DNA of 64,000 nt from Helichrysum umbraculigerum (GCA_949592205.1 CATIUR010000001.1:42673001-42737000), one strand, 5' to 3'; numbered from the stretch's first letter, positions 43,801 through 54,271 are shown. A program made the numbers and translations. Notes: generated from the sequence alone by a model not told the origin.

Positions 43801-45249
43801 AGGTATACGCACAATCTTTTCAAAACAGACAATTTCAGCATGATGCTTGGACAACCAGTCCATGCCTACGATGACATCGAAGCTCCCGATTTCAACAGGG
43901 ATGAGGTTTATGGGGAAAATTTCGTTGGCTAGGTTTAGAGTGCAATTAGGTATCACACTATCGGCCTTTATCAGTTTGCCATTTGCTAATTCTACTATGA
44001 ACTTAGCATCTAAGGCAGTGGGAGTAATGTTGAGTAACGGACAAAACTCATCAGATATGAAACTTTTATCAGCACCAGTATCGAATAAAACTGAAACGGT
44101 TAGATCGTTGAGGAGAAACATACCCGTAACAACATTGGGATCTTGACGGGCTTCTCCGGCGTTGAGTACAAAAGCTCGACCGCGAGGGTTGTTGTTGTTA
44201 TTGTTGTTCCTGTTGTTGTTGTTGTTGTTGTTGTTTCGTTTTGGGCAATTATTCCTGAAATGGGCAGTGCTGCCACACTCGAAACAAGCCTTTGGTGCAT
44301 TGGGATTGGTATTTGGGTTGGGGGTTCTGCAATCTTTAGCTAGATGTCCCTGCCGTTTGCACTTGGCACAGGTACAGGGGCCTTCGTGGTGTAGAGTACA
44401 CTTGGAACAGTAAGGTTTGTTCCCAACGTACCCTTTCTTCTCCCCCGACCCTGAACCGGAGGTGTAGGCCCTAACAGTCTCGGCCTTCTTGGTTTGCTGT
44501 TGCTGCTGATTGTTGTTATTTCCGGACCATTTTCTTTTGTTATCCCCGGTGGTTTTCACTGTGGGTGTCCCACGGCGAACAATTTGAGCCATGAGCTCGT
44601 GTGCCATTCGGACAGCACTTTGGATGGTCCCGGGTTTGGAAGAGATGACATTGCCTTGAATAGAATCAGGTAACCCCCAAATGTATCTTTCGACACGTTT
44701 GGATTCAGGGTCCACCATGGATGGACAAAGGAGAGCAAGCTGGTGAAATCTGGTTGTGTAGCTGGTAATGTCGTTTCCTTGAACTGTGAGGTTCCAGAAT
44801 TCGTGTTCGAGCTGTTGGAGTTGCTCGTGGGGACAATATTCTTCCCTCAGCAAGTTCTTGAGTTCGTCCCAAGATATTTGATAGGCAACATCAATACCCT
44901 GGGTTTGGGCGTATGTGTTCCAGAAAGTGAGTGCACCCTCAGCTAGGGTGTAGGTAGAGAATTTGACTTTGTTCTCTTCTTGACAGTTACTTATTCGGAA
45001 GACTGATTCCATTTTCTCAATCCATCGCATAAGACCGACGGCTCCTTCGGTTCCTTTGAAATGGAGAGGTTTACAATTCATGAAGTCTTTGTGAGTGCAG
45101 GGCTTTGGCACAGGTGGGTTGTTGCCTGCCCCTCCAGGGTTTCCTTGGTTTGGATTGGGATTGTTCCTGGCAGCTTCTAGGGCTGCTTGGACCCTCTGAT
45201 TGACAAGTCTTTCGATATCAGCGGAGCTCATTTGACGTTTTGGTGCCAT
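40810..45249 (-). CDS. gag-pol: Tekay-type Gag-Pol polyprotein (1479 aa, intact)
   Basis: Start chosen at the Met of MAPKRQMSS (45249), because a splice-acceptor-like tract (TTTCTTTCTTTTAG, AG at 45255-45254) ends four bases before it; the frame is open 30 codons further upstream. Domains: retrotransposon-gag about 50-235; two zinc knuckles (CAKCKRQGHLAKDC about 294-307, CFECGSTAHFRNNC about 322-335); an Asn-rich linker; protease LFDTGADKS about 388-396; RT about 590-770 with catalytic VFIDD near 723-727; RNase H from YCDAS about 871; integrase zinc finger H1069/H1077/C1099/C1102 and catalytic D1132, D1193, E1229 (35 residues between the last two); GPF-type module (RYIGPFEIL); chromodomain-like C-terminus about 1423-1475 (VKVRWNSRRGPEFTWERED). 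Reverse transcribes element RNA in virus-like particles and integrates the DNA. The C-terminal domain probably guides integration to chromatin. Confidence 0.95.
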   Translation of the reverse strand: MAPKRQMSSADIERLVNQRVQAALEAARNNPNPNQGNPGGAGNNPPVPKPCTHKDFMNCKPLHFKGTEGAVGLMRWIEKMESVFRISNCQEENKVKFSTYTLAEGALTFWNTYAQTQGIDVAYQISWDELKNLLREEYCPHEQLQQLEHEFWNLTVQGNDITSYTTRFHQLALLCPSMVDPESKRVERYIWGLPDSIQGNVISSKPGTIQSAVRMAHELMAQIVRRGTPTVKTTGDNKRKWSGNNNNQQQQQTKKAETVRAYTSGSGSGEKKGYVGNKPYCSKCTLHHEGPCTCAKCKRQGHLAKDCRTPNPNTNPNAPKACFECGSTAHFRNNCPKRNNNNNNNNRNNNNNNNPRGRAFVLNAGEARQDPNVVTGMFLLNDLTVSVLFDTGADKSFISDEFCPLLNITPTALDAKFIVELANGKLIKADSVIPNCTLNLANEIFPINLIPVEIGSFDVIVGMDWLSKHHAEIVCFEKIVRIPLATGGTLIIQGETGRRNLNIISCMKTQKYLRKGYPAILAHVTEKKSAEKRLEDVPIVRDFPEVFPEDLPGLPPPRQVEFQIDLVPGVAPVARAPYRLAPSELQELSTQLQELLDKGFIRPSSSPWGAPVLFVKKKDGSFRMCIDYRELNKLTIKNRYPLPRIDDLFDQLQGSSFYSKIDLRSGYHQLRVRDADIPKTAFRTRYGHYEFQVMPFGLTNAPAVFMDLMNRVCKPYLDKFVIVFIDDILIYSRNETEHGQHLKTILELLKHEELYAKYSKCEFWMRTVQFLGHVVDSQGIRVDPAKIEAIKCWKAPTTPTEVRQFLGLAGYYRRFIENFSRIAQPLTSLTQKDKKFDWTDKQESAFQLLKQKLCSAPILSLPEGTDDFVVYCDASHQGLGCVLMQRDKVIAYASRQLKIHEKNYTTHDLELGAVVFALKIWRHYLYGTKCTIFTDHKSLQHIFDQKDLNMRQRRWVELLSDYDCEIRYHPGKANVVADALSRKERVKPLRVRALGLTIHNDFISQIHSTQLEALNEKNIKNEALRGMEKQFETKSDGTRYFSKRIWLPNFGNLRELVMDEAHKSRYSIHPGSDKMYHDVKQQYWWPNMKADIATYVSKCLTCAKVKAEYQKPSGLLQQPEIPQWKWENITMDFITKLPKTPSGCDTIWVIVDRLTKSAHFLAIKENDKMERLARIYIKEVVARHGIPISIISDRDSRFTSRFWQTLQRALGTRLDLSTAYHPQTDGQSERTIQTLEDMLRACVVDFGKNWENHLPLCEFSYNNSYHTSIDAAPFEALYGRKCRSPICWTEIGDSQLTGPEIIHETTEKIVTIQNRLKAARDRQKSYADVRRKPLEFQVGDRVLLKVSPWKGVIRFGKRGKLNPRYIGPFEILERIGPVAYRLQLPPQLSSVHNTFHISNLKKCLSDETLVIPLDEIHIDDKLHFVEEPIEIMDREVKRLKQSRIPIVKVRWNSRRGPEFTWEREDQMRLKHPHLFLDTP

Positions 45250-45253
45250 GATT

Positions 45254-45268
45254 CTAAAAGAAAGAAAA
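45254..45268 (-). promoter_or_regulatory. Splice-acceptor-like site before gag
   Basis: Minus-strand pyrimidine tract TTTTCTTTCTTTTAG ends 4 bases before the gag ATG. With the donor-like site at 47594 in the 5' LTR it would define an intron of about 2.3 kb that contains the PBS and the extra ORF. Splicing is inferred. Confidence 0.45.
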
Positions 45269-45551
45269 TAAGAGGCACATAAGATTTCAGTGAGTAGGAT
45301 CTTAAAGTCTTTGCAGGTGTACACAAGAAGGTAAAACAAGTATGTACAGCAAGATATTCAATAAAACAAGGAAGCAAATTTCATGACCATACAAAGGCGC
45401 GAGTTCAAATGATTACAATACTTGAGAGTTCACAAAACATGTCGGGCATTGTTACATCCGGACTTAATATGAGAGTTTACAAAAGACAACATAGATAGAT
45501 AGTTGGGCACATCCCACCTCGATAGGTTACAAGATAAAGATCAAACTAGTT

Positions 45552-46292
45552 CTAACGCAAGTTTATTCGTTCCATTAGGGTGACAAGTCGGTCCACGGTT
45601 CCTGCAAGTCTGCCAGCTTGTCTGGCATTATCCTCAGCCAAGGTTAGTCGTTGTTCTAGTACTCGGGTGTACTCCTCAGCTTCCCGTGAACGTTGTTCAC
45701 ATTCTTCTAACCTTGCTTGAAGAAGGTCAACCGCGCCTCTGTCGTCAATGACGTGTTGGTGCATCATTTCTAGAGTATTTGTCATGTTTTCTTGGTCTTG
45801 AAACAGTTGTGCAATGCGGTCATGTGATTGGCGCAGCCAGTACATTTGCACTATGTATTGTTCTCGTTCCAGGCTTTCAAGTCTTGCCTCGTGGCGGTGA
45901 AGTCTGGCAGTCAACACGGGTACAGTGTGGTGTGTTGGTTCTTGGGTATAGGGAGAAATGTCCATGGGATCATCGGAAACCTCCATGTTTTCCTCAGACC
46001 TCCAAGTATTTAGAGTTGTGGGTAGCCAGTCCCATCTACGAGGGTAAGATGGACGGCGGGTACCAGGTGTGGTATTAGCAGTGGGGTTTGAGTAGGGGTT
46101 TGCTCGAGATGATCGGGTACTCCTTGGGTGAGTACGTAATACTCGGGCTTCACCAGTGACGTAGTAAAGTCGTTCAGGAGAGTTTGGTGTTGAAGACATA
46201 GTAACGATTTCTTCAGTAGCGGTTCGTGTTTGGGCTTCGTTCTCAGAGTTGGGAGACGTAGCTGTGGGAGTGGTTGCCATTTTCTGTGGCAA
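45552..46292 (-). CDS. Additional ORF upstream of gag in the Tekay element (246 aa)
   Basis: Open frame of 246 codons (start MPQKMATTPTA; the second Met at codon 5 is also possible) between the PBS and gag, in a different frame from gag-pol. Residues 1-110 are rich in Ser, Thr, Pro and Arg and probably disordered. From about 125 to the end it is heptad-like and rich in Leu, Glu, Arg and Gln (LHRHEARLESLEREQ ... LLQARLEECEQRSREAEEYTRVLEQRL), a long predicted coiled coil. It lacks zinc, protease or nuclease motifs. Extra ORFs before gag are known in Ogre/Tat elements; I do not recall one as standard for Tekay. An open frame in a young element suggests it was selected. Function unknown; a coiled coil could support multimerisation. 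Confidence 0.6.
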   Translation of the reverse strand: MPQKMATTPTATSPNSENEAQTRTATEEIVTMSSTPNSPERLYYVTGEARVLRTHPRSTRSSRANPYSNPTANTTPGTRRPSYPRRWDWLPTTLNTWRSEENMEVSDDPMDISPYTQEPTHHTVPVLTARLHRHEARLESLEREQYIVQMYWLRQSHDRIAQLFQDQENMTNTLEMMHQHVIDDRGAVDLLQARLEECEQRSREAEEYTRVLEQRLTLAEDNARQAGRLAGTVDRLVTLMERINLR

Positions 46293-46586
46293 GGAGTTTT
46301 AGTATACGTAAGGTTAAGGTTATATATAAATACAATAACCTAGCACATAAGCACGTATAAAGGTTGGTCCCGTTCTATCCTTGGTTTACGTTACTACCGT
46401 ATTCTCATTTACTATAACCATTTCAGGTCTTGCATCGATTCTCCTTTAATTGTACATAGTTGATCAAGCTATGTTAAATTAAATTCAAATGATGCAATTG
46501 CTGAACCAGTCATACCAAAAGAGGAATACTACCCTAACGGTCATAGTCTAGGTCACTAATGCAATCCTAGTTCGCTATAACCTTAG

Positions 46587-46598
46587 GCTCTGATACCA
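46587..46598 (-). other. Primer-binding site of the Tekay element
   Basis: Minus-strand TGGTATCAGAGC lies three bases after the 5' LTR end (TGCGACA). It matches the 3' end of initiator tRNA-Met, the usual chromovirus primer. Confidence 0.9.
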
Positions 46599-46601
46599 AT
46601 C

Positions 46602-49600
46602 TGTCGCACCCCCAAAACACGTGGCAGCGGAAACATGAGGTGTCATGGGGGCGCCGACCAATTCAAATATCATTACACAAAGATTAAAGCAAACGACCTC
46701 TATATGAGACGTTTGAAAATATTACATTCCATAATTCAAATTTTGTTTACAATAGTTGTACGAAACATTTGGAGTTCGCATAATATAAGTTGAATTACAA
46801 AGTTACTAAATATAGTAAAATGCAATCTAGATCCTGAGATGTTGAAAAATATGCGACTCGAGTTAAGCTATCCATAGCTTCCTACTGCGGCGGGTTACCT
46901 GAGAAATACATACTAAAAGGTCAACATAAAGTTGGTGAGTTCATAGGTTTGTAAACAATCGTTTAGTTATGATCCACAAGATTTCAAGTTGTATCATTCA
47001 CAAATGACAGTTAAAAGTATCGTTAGCCAACGATAAGTAAAAGTATTGCAAAATGCAATATAAGTATACCATTTACATGAGTCTCATAGTCAAGCTTAAC
47101 GTTGTTTGCCTCCGGTAAGTGTACTAATCCGAATACACCTCTAAATCACAAGTAATACTGCGCCCGTGGGTTGGCTAGCGCGACTAGCCCGGACGAGGTT
47201 TGTCAAACCCTGATGGTACCACCCAATAATACTCACGCACAAATTTTAATGACTATGATGGGGTAGAGGACTTTAGTGGATTATTCAGGTCTCATGCAAT
47301 CCGTATAAAAAGTTGTTATAGTACTTGTGATCATAAAAGCAGTGGTGTTGTAAATGTATCGTTAACAAACGATGAGTAAATGAGTTGCAAGTGTATCGTT
47401 AACAAACGATAAGTAAATGAGTTGCTAGTGTATCGTTAACAAACGATAAGTAAATATGTTGCAAGTGTATCGTTAACAAACGATAAGTAAATATGTTATT
47501 GCACGAAATGCAAAAATGAGTATAAAACAGTTGTAGTATGTATTCTCCCCCAAAAGTAGTTGTAAAACAGTAAAAAGGGGGCTATGAAACTCACCAGAGT
47601 TAAGCAGGTAGCAAGCAATAATCAAATAGCAAGCAAAGTCCAAAGCGCAACCTTCTAACGTCCTAAGCGTATAAGGTTGTGTAAGTAGATGTCTAGAAAG
47701 ATCATCTATGTAAGTGGAGGGTTAATGTCCACTTAATTCACAATGTAGGTGGAGGGTTAATGTCCACCTAAAGCTAGTTCATCAACTAGTATGTCCAAAT
47801 AAGTTGTTCAAGTTTGTTTATCAAAAACGTGTACGACCCGTTGGTGAAAGTTTGTAACAATAATTCGTTAAGACATTATTATTAGGATGATGTTATACTT
47901 ACATATGTATAGTATGTTTCATGAGTTATAACGTTGCATTGTATAAGTATTAACGTTACTTGAAGTTTAACACTTAGTGAGAAAACTAGTTTTTAAAGAT
48001 TCTGTTTCATGCGACACTTCATGCGTCACTTGCTAGTTAGGGGCGGCACTTAGGAAGTGCCGCATAATATGCGTTTTCAGATTTAAATAGCGTCACTTAA
48101 GAAGTGTCGGGTACGGGCGTCACTAAGGCATGGCGGCACTAAGGGTAAGTGCCGCTAATATAATAGTTCAGTCACTTCAGGCGTCACTTAGGTAGTGTCG
48201 GGTAAGGTAAGGTGATTAAGCGTCACTTAAGTAGTGTCGTACATAAGCATTTTCAGATAATAAGGGCGTCACTATGGGAGTGTCGTTAAAAATAAAGTAG
48301 CGTCACTACAAGCGTCACTTGCCAAGTGTCGCTAGAATTCCAGTGATCATGCGTCACTTAAGTCTGTTTGAAATTTTCTAAGTCAAAAACGTGGTCAACT
48401 ATGACGGTTTGACCCGAACCTTTCACCCAAGTCATATTCCAGTAATTAAAGGTTATAAAAGTTATTATTTCATATTGTAGTCGTTTCGAGATGTCGGTTT
48501 TAAGTTTACACTTTAAACTTCAAGATTCAATGTTTTCGGTTTATGTCGGGTCATTACGCCAACTGATTTCACCTATCTATAGTCCAAATCAAACTTCCAA
48601 ATTTTTACCAACTGATTTACTAAGTGTCTTGACTAACATATCAAATTTTCAGCTTCTAACAAGTCCATTAACATAGTTAAATAAAGCCGCGTAACAACCG
48701 AACACATTTTATCGAAAAACTTCCTGGTCAGTCTTATAAATCGGCTCGTAGAGAAAAATGAGTACGTTTCTGGAAAAAGTGTAAAACATGAAAGTTGTAG
48801 ATCTTTTCGATACGCAAATTTTAAAAAAAGATGCATCTTCTAAATCTCAGTATTTGATTTTATACGAATATTTTCGTGAACTGTCGATTTTTAGGCAGAT
48901 TCATGCATGTTCTTGTTTGCTTTATAAAAACGATTTTTAACAACAATCTTGGACATATTTATGATAGATGAACATTATAACATCATAATCAGTAGATTAA
49001 AAGTAAAATAAGTAAAAGGTTTGATGATTTATACCAAGCAAATGATGAAGAATAAGGAGAGATGATGATGGTGTAGTTCCTAGTTTCCTTCTTGTGGTTT
49101 CTTCTCTTAAATTGGTGGTGATTTTAATGGTGATTGTAATGGTTTTTGGGACTGATTTATCTCCAGAAAATGAGAGAGAAGAGAGGTGTTTTTGATAAGT
49201 GAAATGAAGAGAATGAAAGAGTTATGCATGTGAGTTGAGTGGGGAAGTGATTAAAAGAGATATCATTATATTGCATGTAGTTTGAGTGGGGTTTTAGGAT
49301 GGTGGCACATGGGGTGGAAGAGGGGGCCGGCCATGGGGGGGCCCACACAAGGGTATTTTGGTCATTTCACATTTCTAGCTTAAATCGTTGCGTTTTACGT
49401 TCGTTTACCCGATTGTTTAAACGTTTATTCGTACGTTAAATGTTTAGTTGACGTTTTTATTTAACGATTTGAGTTTCGATATTTCTACTTGAAATATTTA
49501 ATATAGTACTTGGAAACACTTGTAAAAATGTTTCGTTAGATTATTAGCCTCGATTTGCGTGCACGTTCTACGGCGGTTTAATCGCGTAACGTTATTTTGA

Positions 49601-50085
49601 GTCGTTTAGATTAACGATATAATTTGGATAAATTTCCATTGAAGTATTATTTAAAATACTTAATTTAGGTTGTCAATTTAATTATTGACGTTCGTTTGGT
49701 TGTCGAAATAAATTCGCGCGTTTTCTTTGCATTTGAGACGTTTTAACCAAAACGCCTAAGTTTTTCGAGTATTATTTTAACCAAATAATAAGTAATGATA
49801 AATAACTTCTAAAAATAGATTAAAGTTATTTATAGAAATGTTTTCACCAACGCCGTATAATTTGTCGGACTCCGTCCGGTTGTTTTGCACAATTTCACCA
49901 AATTGCGTAAGTGTAATTTCAACTAATTACGTAAGCGTAATATAATCAATTACGGGGGTGTATATTCACATAAATACACAAATAGTTACAAGTAATTACA
50001 AGTATTTAGCCTAATACTAAACTAAACACACGTAATTAGGATTTCTAGTAGGTTAATCAGTAACCCTAAATCGTTGGGTGTCACA
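46602..50085 (-). repeat. 5' LTR of the Tekay element (3484 bp)
   Basis: Same length as the 3' LTR and almost identical. In the element's sense it holds a GC-rich block (about 49310-49350), a pyrimidine-rich leader (about 49165-49190), the hairpin array (48008-48360), the donor-like CTG/GTGAGT (GT at 47594-47593), the 37-bp tandem repeat (47350-47497) and the stem-loop (46897-46948). Transcription probably starts between the GC-rich block and the leader; no unmistakable TATA box was identified. Confidence 0.95.
47589..47599 (-). promoter_or_regulatory. Conserved splice-donor-like site in Tekay-type LTRs
   Basis: Minus-strand CTCTG/GTGAGT. The equivalent site in the other Tekay-type LTRs is CAG/GTGAGT (16181-16189, 20179-20187, 63641-63649) or CTG/GTGAGT (33082-33090). 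All five distinct LTRs keep GGTGAGT, a near-perfect U1 match, while the flanks diverge. Confidence 0.5.
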
Positions 50086-50090
50086 AATGT

Positions 50091-50835
50091 GGCAAAATTT
50101 TGGGTTATAAGATGTTAGAAACATTCATGTACAGGTACACACACAAGATTGCGCGACCTGGAACAATCGCGGTGCGATTGTGGACTGAAATTGGTCTGTG
50201 AGAAAACCCAAGAATCGCAAAGCGATTATACAAATCGTGGCGCGATTTACACGGGTGACGTGCGGCCCGGCGGCTCGTGTCATTCCGAGGGTGTCGAGTC
50301 GGACGTCAGTGAGTTTTTATTTCTAAAGGCTGGGGCCTAGGGTCACTACTATTGCTATTCTGGAAATGGCTAGCAAGGGATAAGTATGACCTATGATCGT
50401 TCTTCAAAGCGTGACAAATTGAAACTAGGTGATTTAGAAAATTTTATGAAATTAGCTGGGATAAAAGGGATAGTTGGTTTTGGTTTGGGGTTTTCTACTT
50501 AATTAAATAAAATAACAGTAAAGATAAAGGTGGAGGTTACTTCGGACGTTCAGCAATTAATGCGATTGTCTACTATGACGTGGGTTACGGGCAATTAAAC
50601 ATGAAGAGTTCTAGGGAAGATAGATTCGTAAGTTAAAGTGAGTTATTACTACAATCCTTCCATCTGACTGACGTGAAGGTTTCTACAATCGGGCAGAAGA
50701 AATGTCACTTGGATTGCATAATACATTGACACGTACACCGAAAGTTCTCTCAAGTGTACGGCCGTATTATCCGACAGTTAATCTCGAATTATATTCCCCA
50801 ATCTCGGTTGTCAAAGACGTCTGTATCATGGCATG
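50091..50835. other. Unassigned repeat-derived spacer with AATCGCGGCGCGATT-type words
   Basis: 50140-50270 contains palindromic words (ATCGCGGTGCGATT, AATCGCAAAGCGATT, AAATCGTGGCGCGATTT). The remainder may be an old LTR or leader of another gypsy element, continued at 61104-61367, but I recognise no protein or terminus. GCATG at 50831-50835 is the target-site duplication of the next element. Confidence 0.4.
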
Positions 50836-51907
50836 TGTTGAGTCACTGGTCGCTGACCATGATAAAGTCACTGATCGCTGACCAACTCAACTGTTCACTA
50901 CTCGATGAAGAAATGGATTGTATCGAAGCTGCTGTTGCCGATGATAGGTTTCGCTGATCATCATTCATTCTGCTTGATATATTGAGGAAGATTTAAAGCT
51001 CAACTTGGTGTGTCGCTGATCAACATCAGCGAGAGCTTTACTTCTTCAAATCAATAAAGGCAAAAGTCACTGCCAGAATAACAGTTAGTCACTAAAAATC
51101 TTTAGTTCAAGTCATTCTACAAGAGCATGTTAGCTCGCAGTGATTGAGGAGGATTACTACATCTTCAGGGACTATTCAATAAAGCCTCTCAATCATCAAG
51201 TACTAAAAGTACTGTACTTATCTATACATCAGCAAGAGTGTTCCAAGTTTGAAGTATGTCCGAAAGATTACGTGGCAGCAAGTGATTGGTTTTAAAGTAA
51301 CGAGATATTTGCGGTAACAGAATTGAGACCCGCAGAATGTCGGTTCATAAGAGATCAAGCCAATCAAGCAGCGACACGTGTCATTCCAAGATCCTATTTT
51401 GTAAGCGATATTTTAGGAACTCTTGTAGTATAAATAGTTTAGTGTTTTGTACTGTAGAGGCTAGTCGTTCAATCGTACTTATCACTTGTGTGTCAGTGAT
51501 TAGTTTGTCTAGAGTACATATTAACGATCCAGCGAGTGAACAGTCAGCGTGTTTATCCACTGCTGTTCATCTCATTTGTAATAGATTAGCTAAGTGTTTG
51601 AATTTGATTAACTTTAGTTAATCCATTCCGCATTCAACACTTGTGAATTGTATGATCAATATAATTCATTATTTAGCTATCATTACTTTGTTGCTTTGAT
51701 ATTGTCATATCTATAATCTGTTATATCTTGTTACTATTGCTTATACTCTGTTTCTGTGAATCAATTTAAAACTAATCAATTAACTTAGCTAAAATCTGAA
51801 AAAGTTTTAAATTGTATTCAACCCCCCCCCCCCCCCCCCCCTTCTACAATTAAACTTTACACTTTGTGATTCCAAATCACTAACTAATAGTGATTACGGG
51901 ACTCTCA
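50836..51907 (+). repeat. Left LTR of the Sirevirus-like element (1072 bp)
   Basis: TGTTGAGTCACTGG ... GGGACTCTCA. The U3 begins with GTCACTGGTCGCTGACC and GTCACTGATCGCTGACC words. A likely TATA box is TATAAAT at 51430-51436. 20 consecutive C at 51822-51841. Confidence 0.92.
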
Positions 51908-51909
51908 AT

Positions 51910-51921
51910 TGGTATCAGAGC
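51910..51921 (+). other. Primer-binding site of the Sirevirus-like element
   Basis: TGGTATCAGAGC, complementary to initiator tRNA-Met, two bases after the left LTR end. Confidence 0.9.
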
Positions 51922-52055
51922 AGAGTTGGTTTAAATTCAAATAACCAGGTCTGCAGGAATCAGTAAAGTACAGCTGTGTTGACTCTGATTATCAGAAAGG
52001 AAATGGTTCTACAACCAAACCTCCAGCTTTTGATCCATCAAGGATTGAAACTTGG

Positions 52056-54271
52056 ATGTCCCGAATGATGATGTTTTTAGACCTAATTGATGACCGTCTC
52101 TGTAATACAATAACCAATGGTCCCCACATCCCAACCACAATTGTTCCTGCTGTCATGGCTACAGCTACTACTCCTGCTATACCAGAAATGGTTGTGCCCA
52201 AAAGAGAGGAACAATGGTCAGATGAGGATAAACGATTGGTTAGATTGGATAAACAAGATAAAATCTACATAGGCATGGCACTTCCTGATGAAGTGTTCGA
52301 ATCTATCAGGCTTTGTAGAACTGCTAAAGACATGTGGGATACCCTTAGGAATATATATATATTGGAACTCCTGATATTATTCGCTGCAGGGAAGTCAATC
52401 TCACTCGCCAGTATGAGCTGTTTGCAATGGAACCAAATGAATCTCTGTCTTCTACTTACACCTGATACCTGTCACTGATGAACAAAATGGAAAAGGCTGG
52501 TATAGGTAAGGAACAGAGATTTGTTGTTGAAAAGTTTCTTGAGTTGCTACCAAGAAAAATCTGGGGAACCATTGCCACGTGTACCAGACAGAGAAATGAT
52601 TATTCAATTCTTAATCTCACTCAAGTTTATGGTATCTTGCTCAACTGGAAGCAGTCAGAAAAGCAAGCTGATCAGAGTGAGCATATTCGTGCTACTCTTG
52701 GAAGTCAGAAGATATCCAATGCCCTTGTAGCAGAGCTTGATGAAATCGATCAGAGACAGAAATCAAAAATGTCTATGAAAAGCTCGAAGTCACTGATAGC
52801 TGAAGAAGAAGGTGGTCAAGTTGAAGAACAGTCAGAGTACGAGTATGATGAAGGACTGGAGAAGCTTGAAAAAGATATGGCCATGATGGTTGCTAATTTC
52901 AGAAGGAACACCAGATCAAAAAGATTCACTGGTGCTCCATCATCTGATAAATTTCAATCTAAAGGAGATTGCTACAAATGTGGCAAACCTGGTCATTTTG
53001 CAGCTGATTGCAGATCAAAGTCTGTCAACCAAGTCCCTGAACCTATGCCAGACTTCAGAAATGATAAGTATAACAAGTACAAGGCAAAGTACAAGAAACT
53101 GAAGGCATTGGCTAAATCTGGAAAGAAGAAGGGAAAAGGTTTCGTCGCTGAAGAAGGTTCATTCAGTGACTCTGACTCCTCATCATCAGATGAAGAAGAA
53201 GCAATGATTTGTTTAGATGAAGAGTACTGTCTGATGGCTGATGACGCTGAACTTCTTGAAGGCATCAGAGAAGTCACTCCTAAATGTTCAGCATCTGAAT
53301 GGGATCCTGAAACTCTTTACAAGGTGCATTGTTTCAAATCATACACGGTTGCTGAAAAAGATAATATCTTTGAGTCTTTGATAGTTGACTTATCAAATGC
53401 TCATGATATTCAAAGAGGGCAAAAACGTAAAATCAGTGACTTACAATCCAAACTTAATGACCAAAATGAAAATGAGTCAAAAATGAAGAAATTAAAACTA
53501 GATCTTGATGCACAAACTTATGCAAATCAAGTTTGTGTTCAAGAAAAGGTAAGATTTGAGACACAATTTCAACAACTTAAAAAGGTCATGGAATTTTGGT
53601 GTAAGTCAAATGATAAGGTCAATCAATGTGTAAACAATCAAATTCCAAAACAAGTTAAAGCTATTTTGGGAGGAGATTATGAATATGATGCATCCCTCGC
53701 TGACTCAACAATGGTTGACCCTGTTTTTGATCCCAAAGGAAATTTTTCAGAAGCTGTATTTGAACCTATCTCCATCTTCAGTGAGCCACGACCAAACTAT
53801 TTTAGTAAAAGCGAGTTGGTCACTGAAGATACTGATATCTTAAATGGTAATAATGAGATGAATGTTTTGAAAACTGTCAAATCATCAGTAACTTCACATC
53901 TCATCAAAACCATTACTGATAATCAAATAATGATCAGTAACTTCACTGACACAGTGTCTGTCACTGAAACAACATCAATCAGTGACCTTAAGTCAAAGAT
54001 GCAGGAAGTAAAAATCAGCAAGAAAAGTTGTTTGATTGTGTCAGATCAGCAACTTAAAACAAGGAAAGTCAAAAAGGCCAGTCGTGTTAACAAAAAGTGT
54101 TACAAATGTGGTGAAAGACAGCACTTGTCATCAGAATGCTTAGCTCTACCTATTTCAAATCATCAAACCAACAGTGAGCATTCAAAAACGATTTATCCTA
54201 ATCAATGGAAGCCTAATTCCAGGCTTGGCCATTATCAACCCATCTCTGAATGGGTTCATCATTTGAACTAA
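52056..54271 (+). pseudogene. gag: Sirevirus-like Gag with two CCHC zinc knuckles (broken near its N-terminus)
   Basis: N-terminal part 52056-52360 (WMSRMMMFLDLID ... DMWDTLRNIY), then a frameshift in an (AT)n stretch near 52351-52362, a stop TGA at 52463-52465 and a 597-codon open frame 52478-54271. In that piece: zinc knuckle CYKCGKPGHFAADC at residues 165-178, an acidic Ser/Asp patch, a Lys/Gln/Leu coiled-coil stretch, and a second CYKCGERQHLSSEC at 541-554 followed by a 43-residue tail and stop. Upstream of 52056 the frame is open but I see no ATG in it, so the start is uncertain. In autonomous relatives protease and integrase follow; here the frame simply ends. Confidence 0.85.

Larger units (their letters stand above)
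37275..50085 (-). mobile_element. Complete, apparently intact Tekay-type chromovirus (Ty3/gypsy), TSD AATGT
   Basis: 12.8 kb, minus strand, flanked by AATGT at 37270-37274 and 50086-50090. Both LTRs are 3484 bp, and I could find only about six base differences between them by eye. In element order: 5' LTR (46602-50085), PBS, an extra ORF (45552-46292), gag-pol in a single frame (40810-45249), PPT, 3' LTR (37275-40758). Every expected enzymatic motif is present and no frameshift or stop was seen. The C-terminal chromodomain-like segment and PBS place it in the chromovirus (Tekay/Del) group. This is the youngest insertion in the window and a candidate active copy. Confidence 0.92.

Noticed and set aside
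45552..46292. Host gene captured by the Tekay element
   Set aside because: No intron trace or recognisable host domain; I treat it as an element ORF of unknown role, though capture is not excluded.
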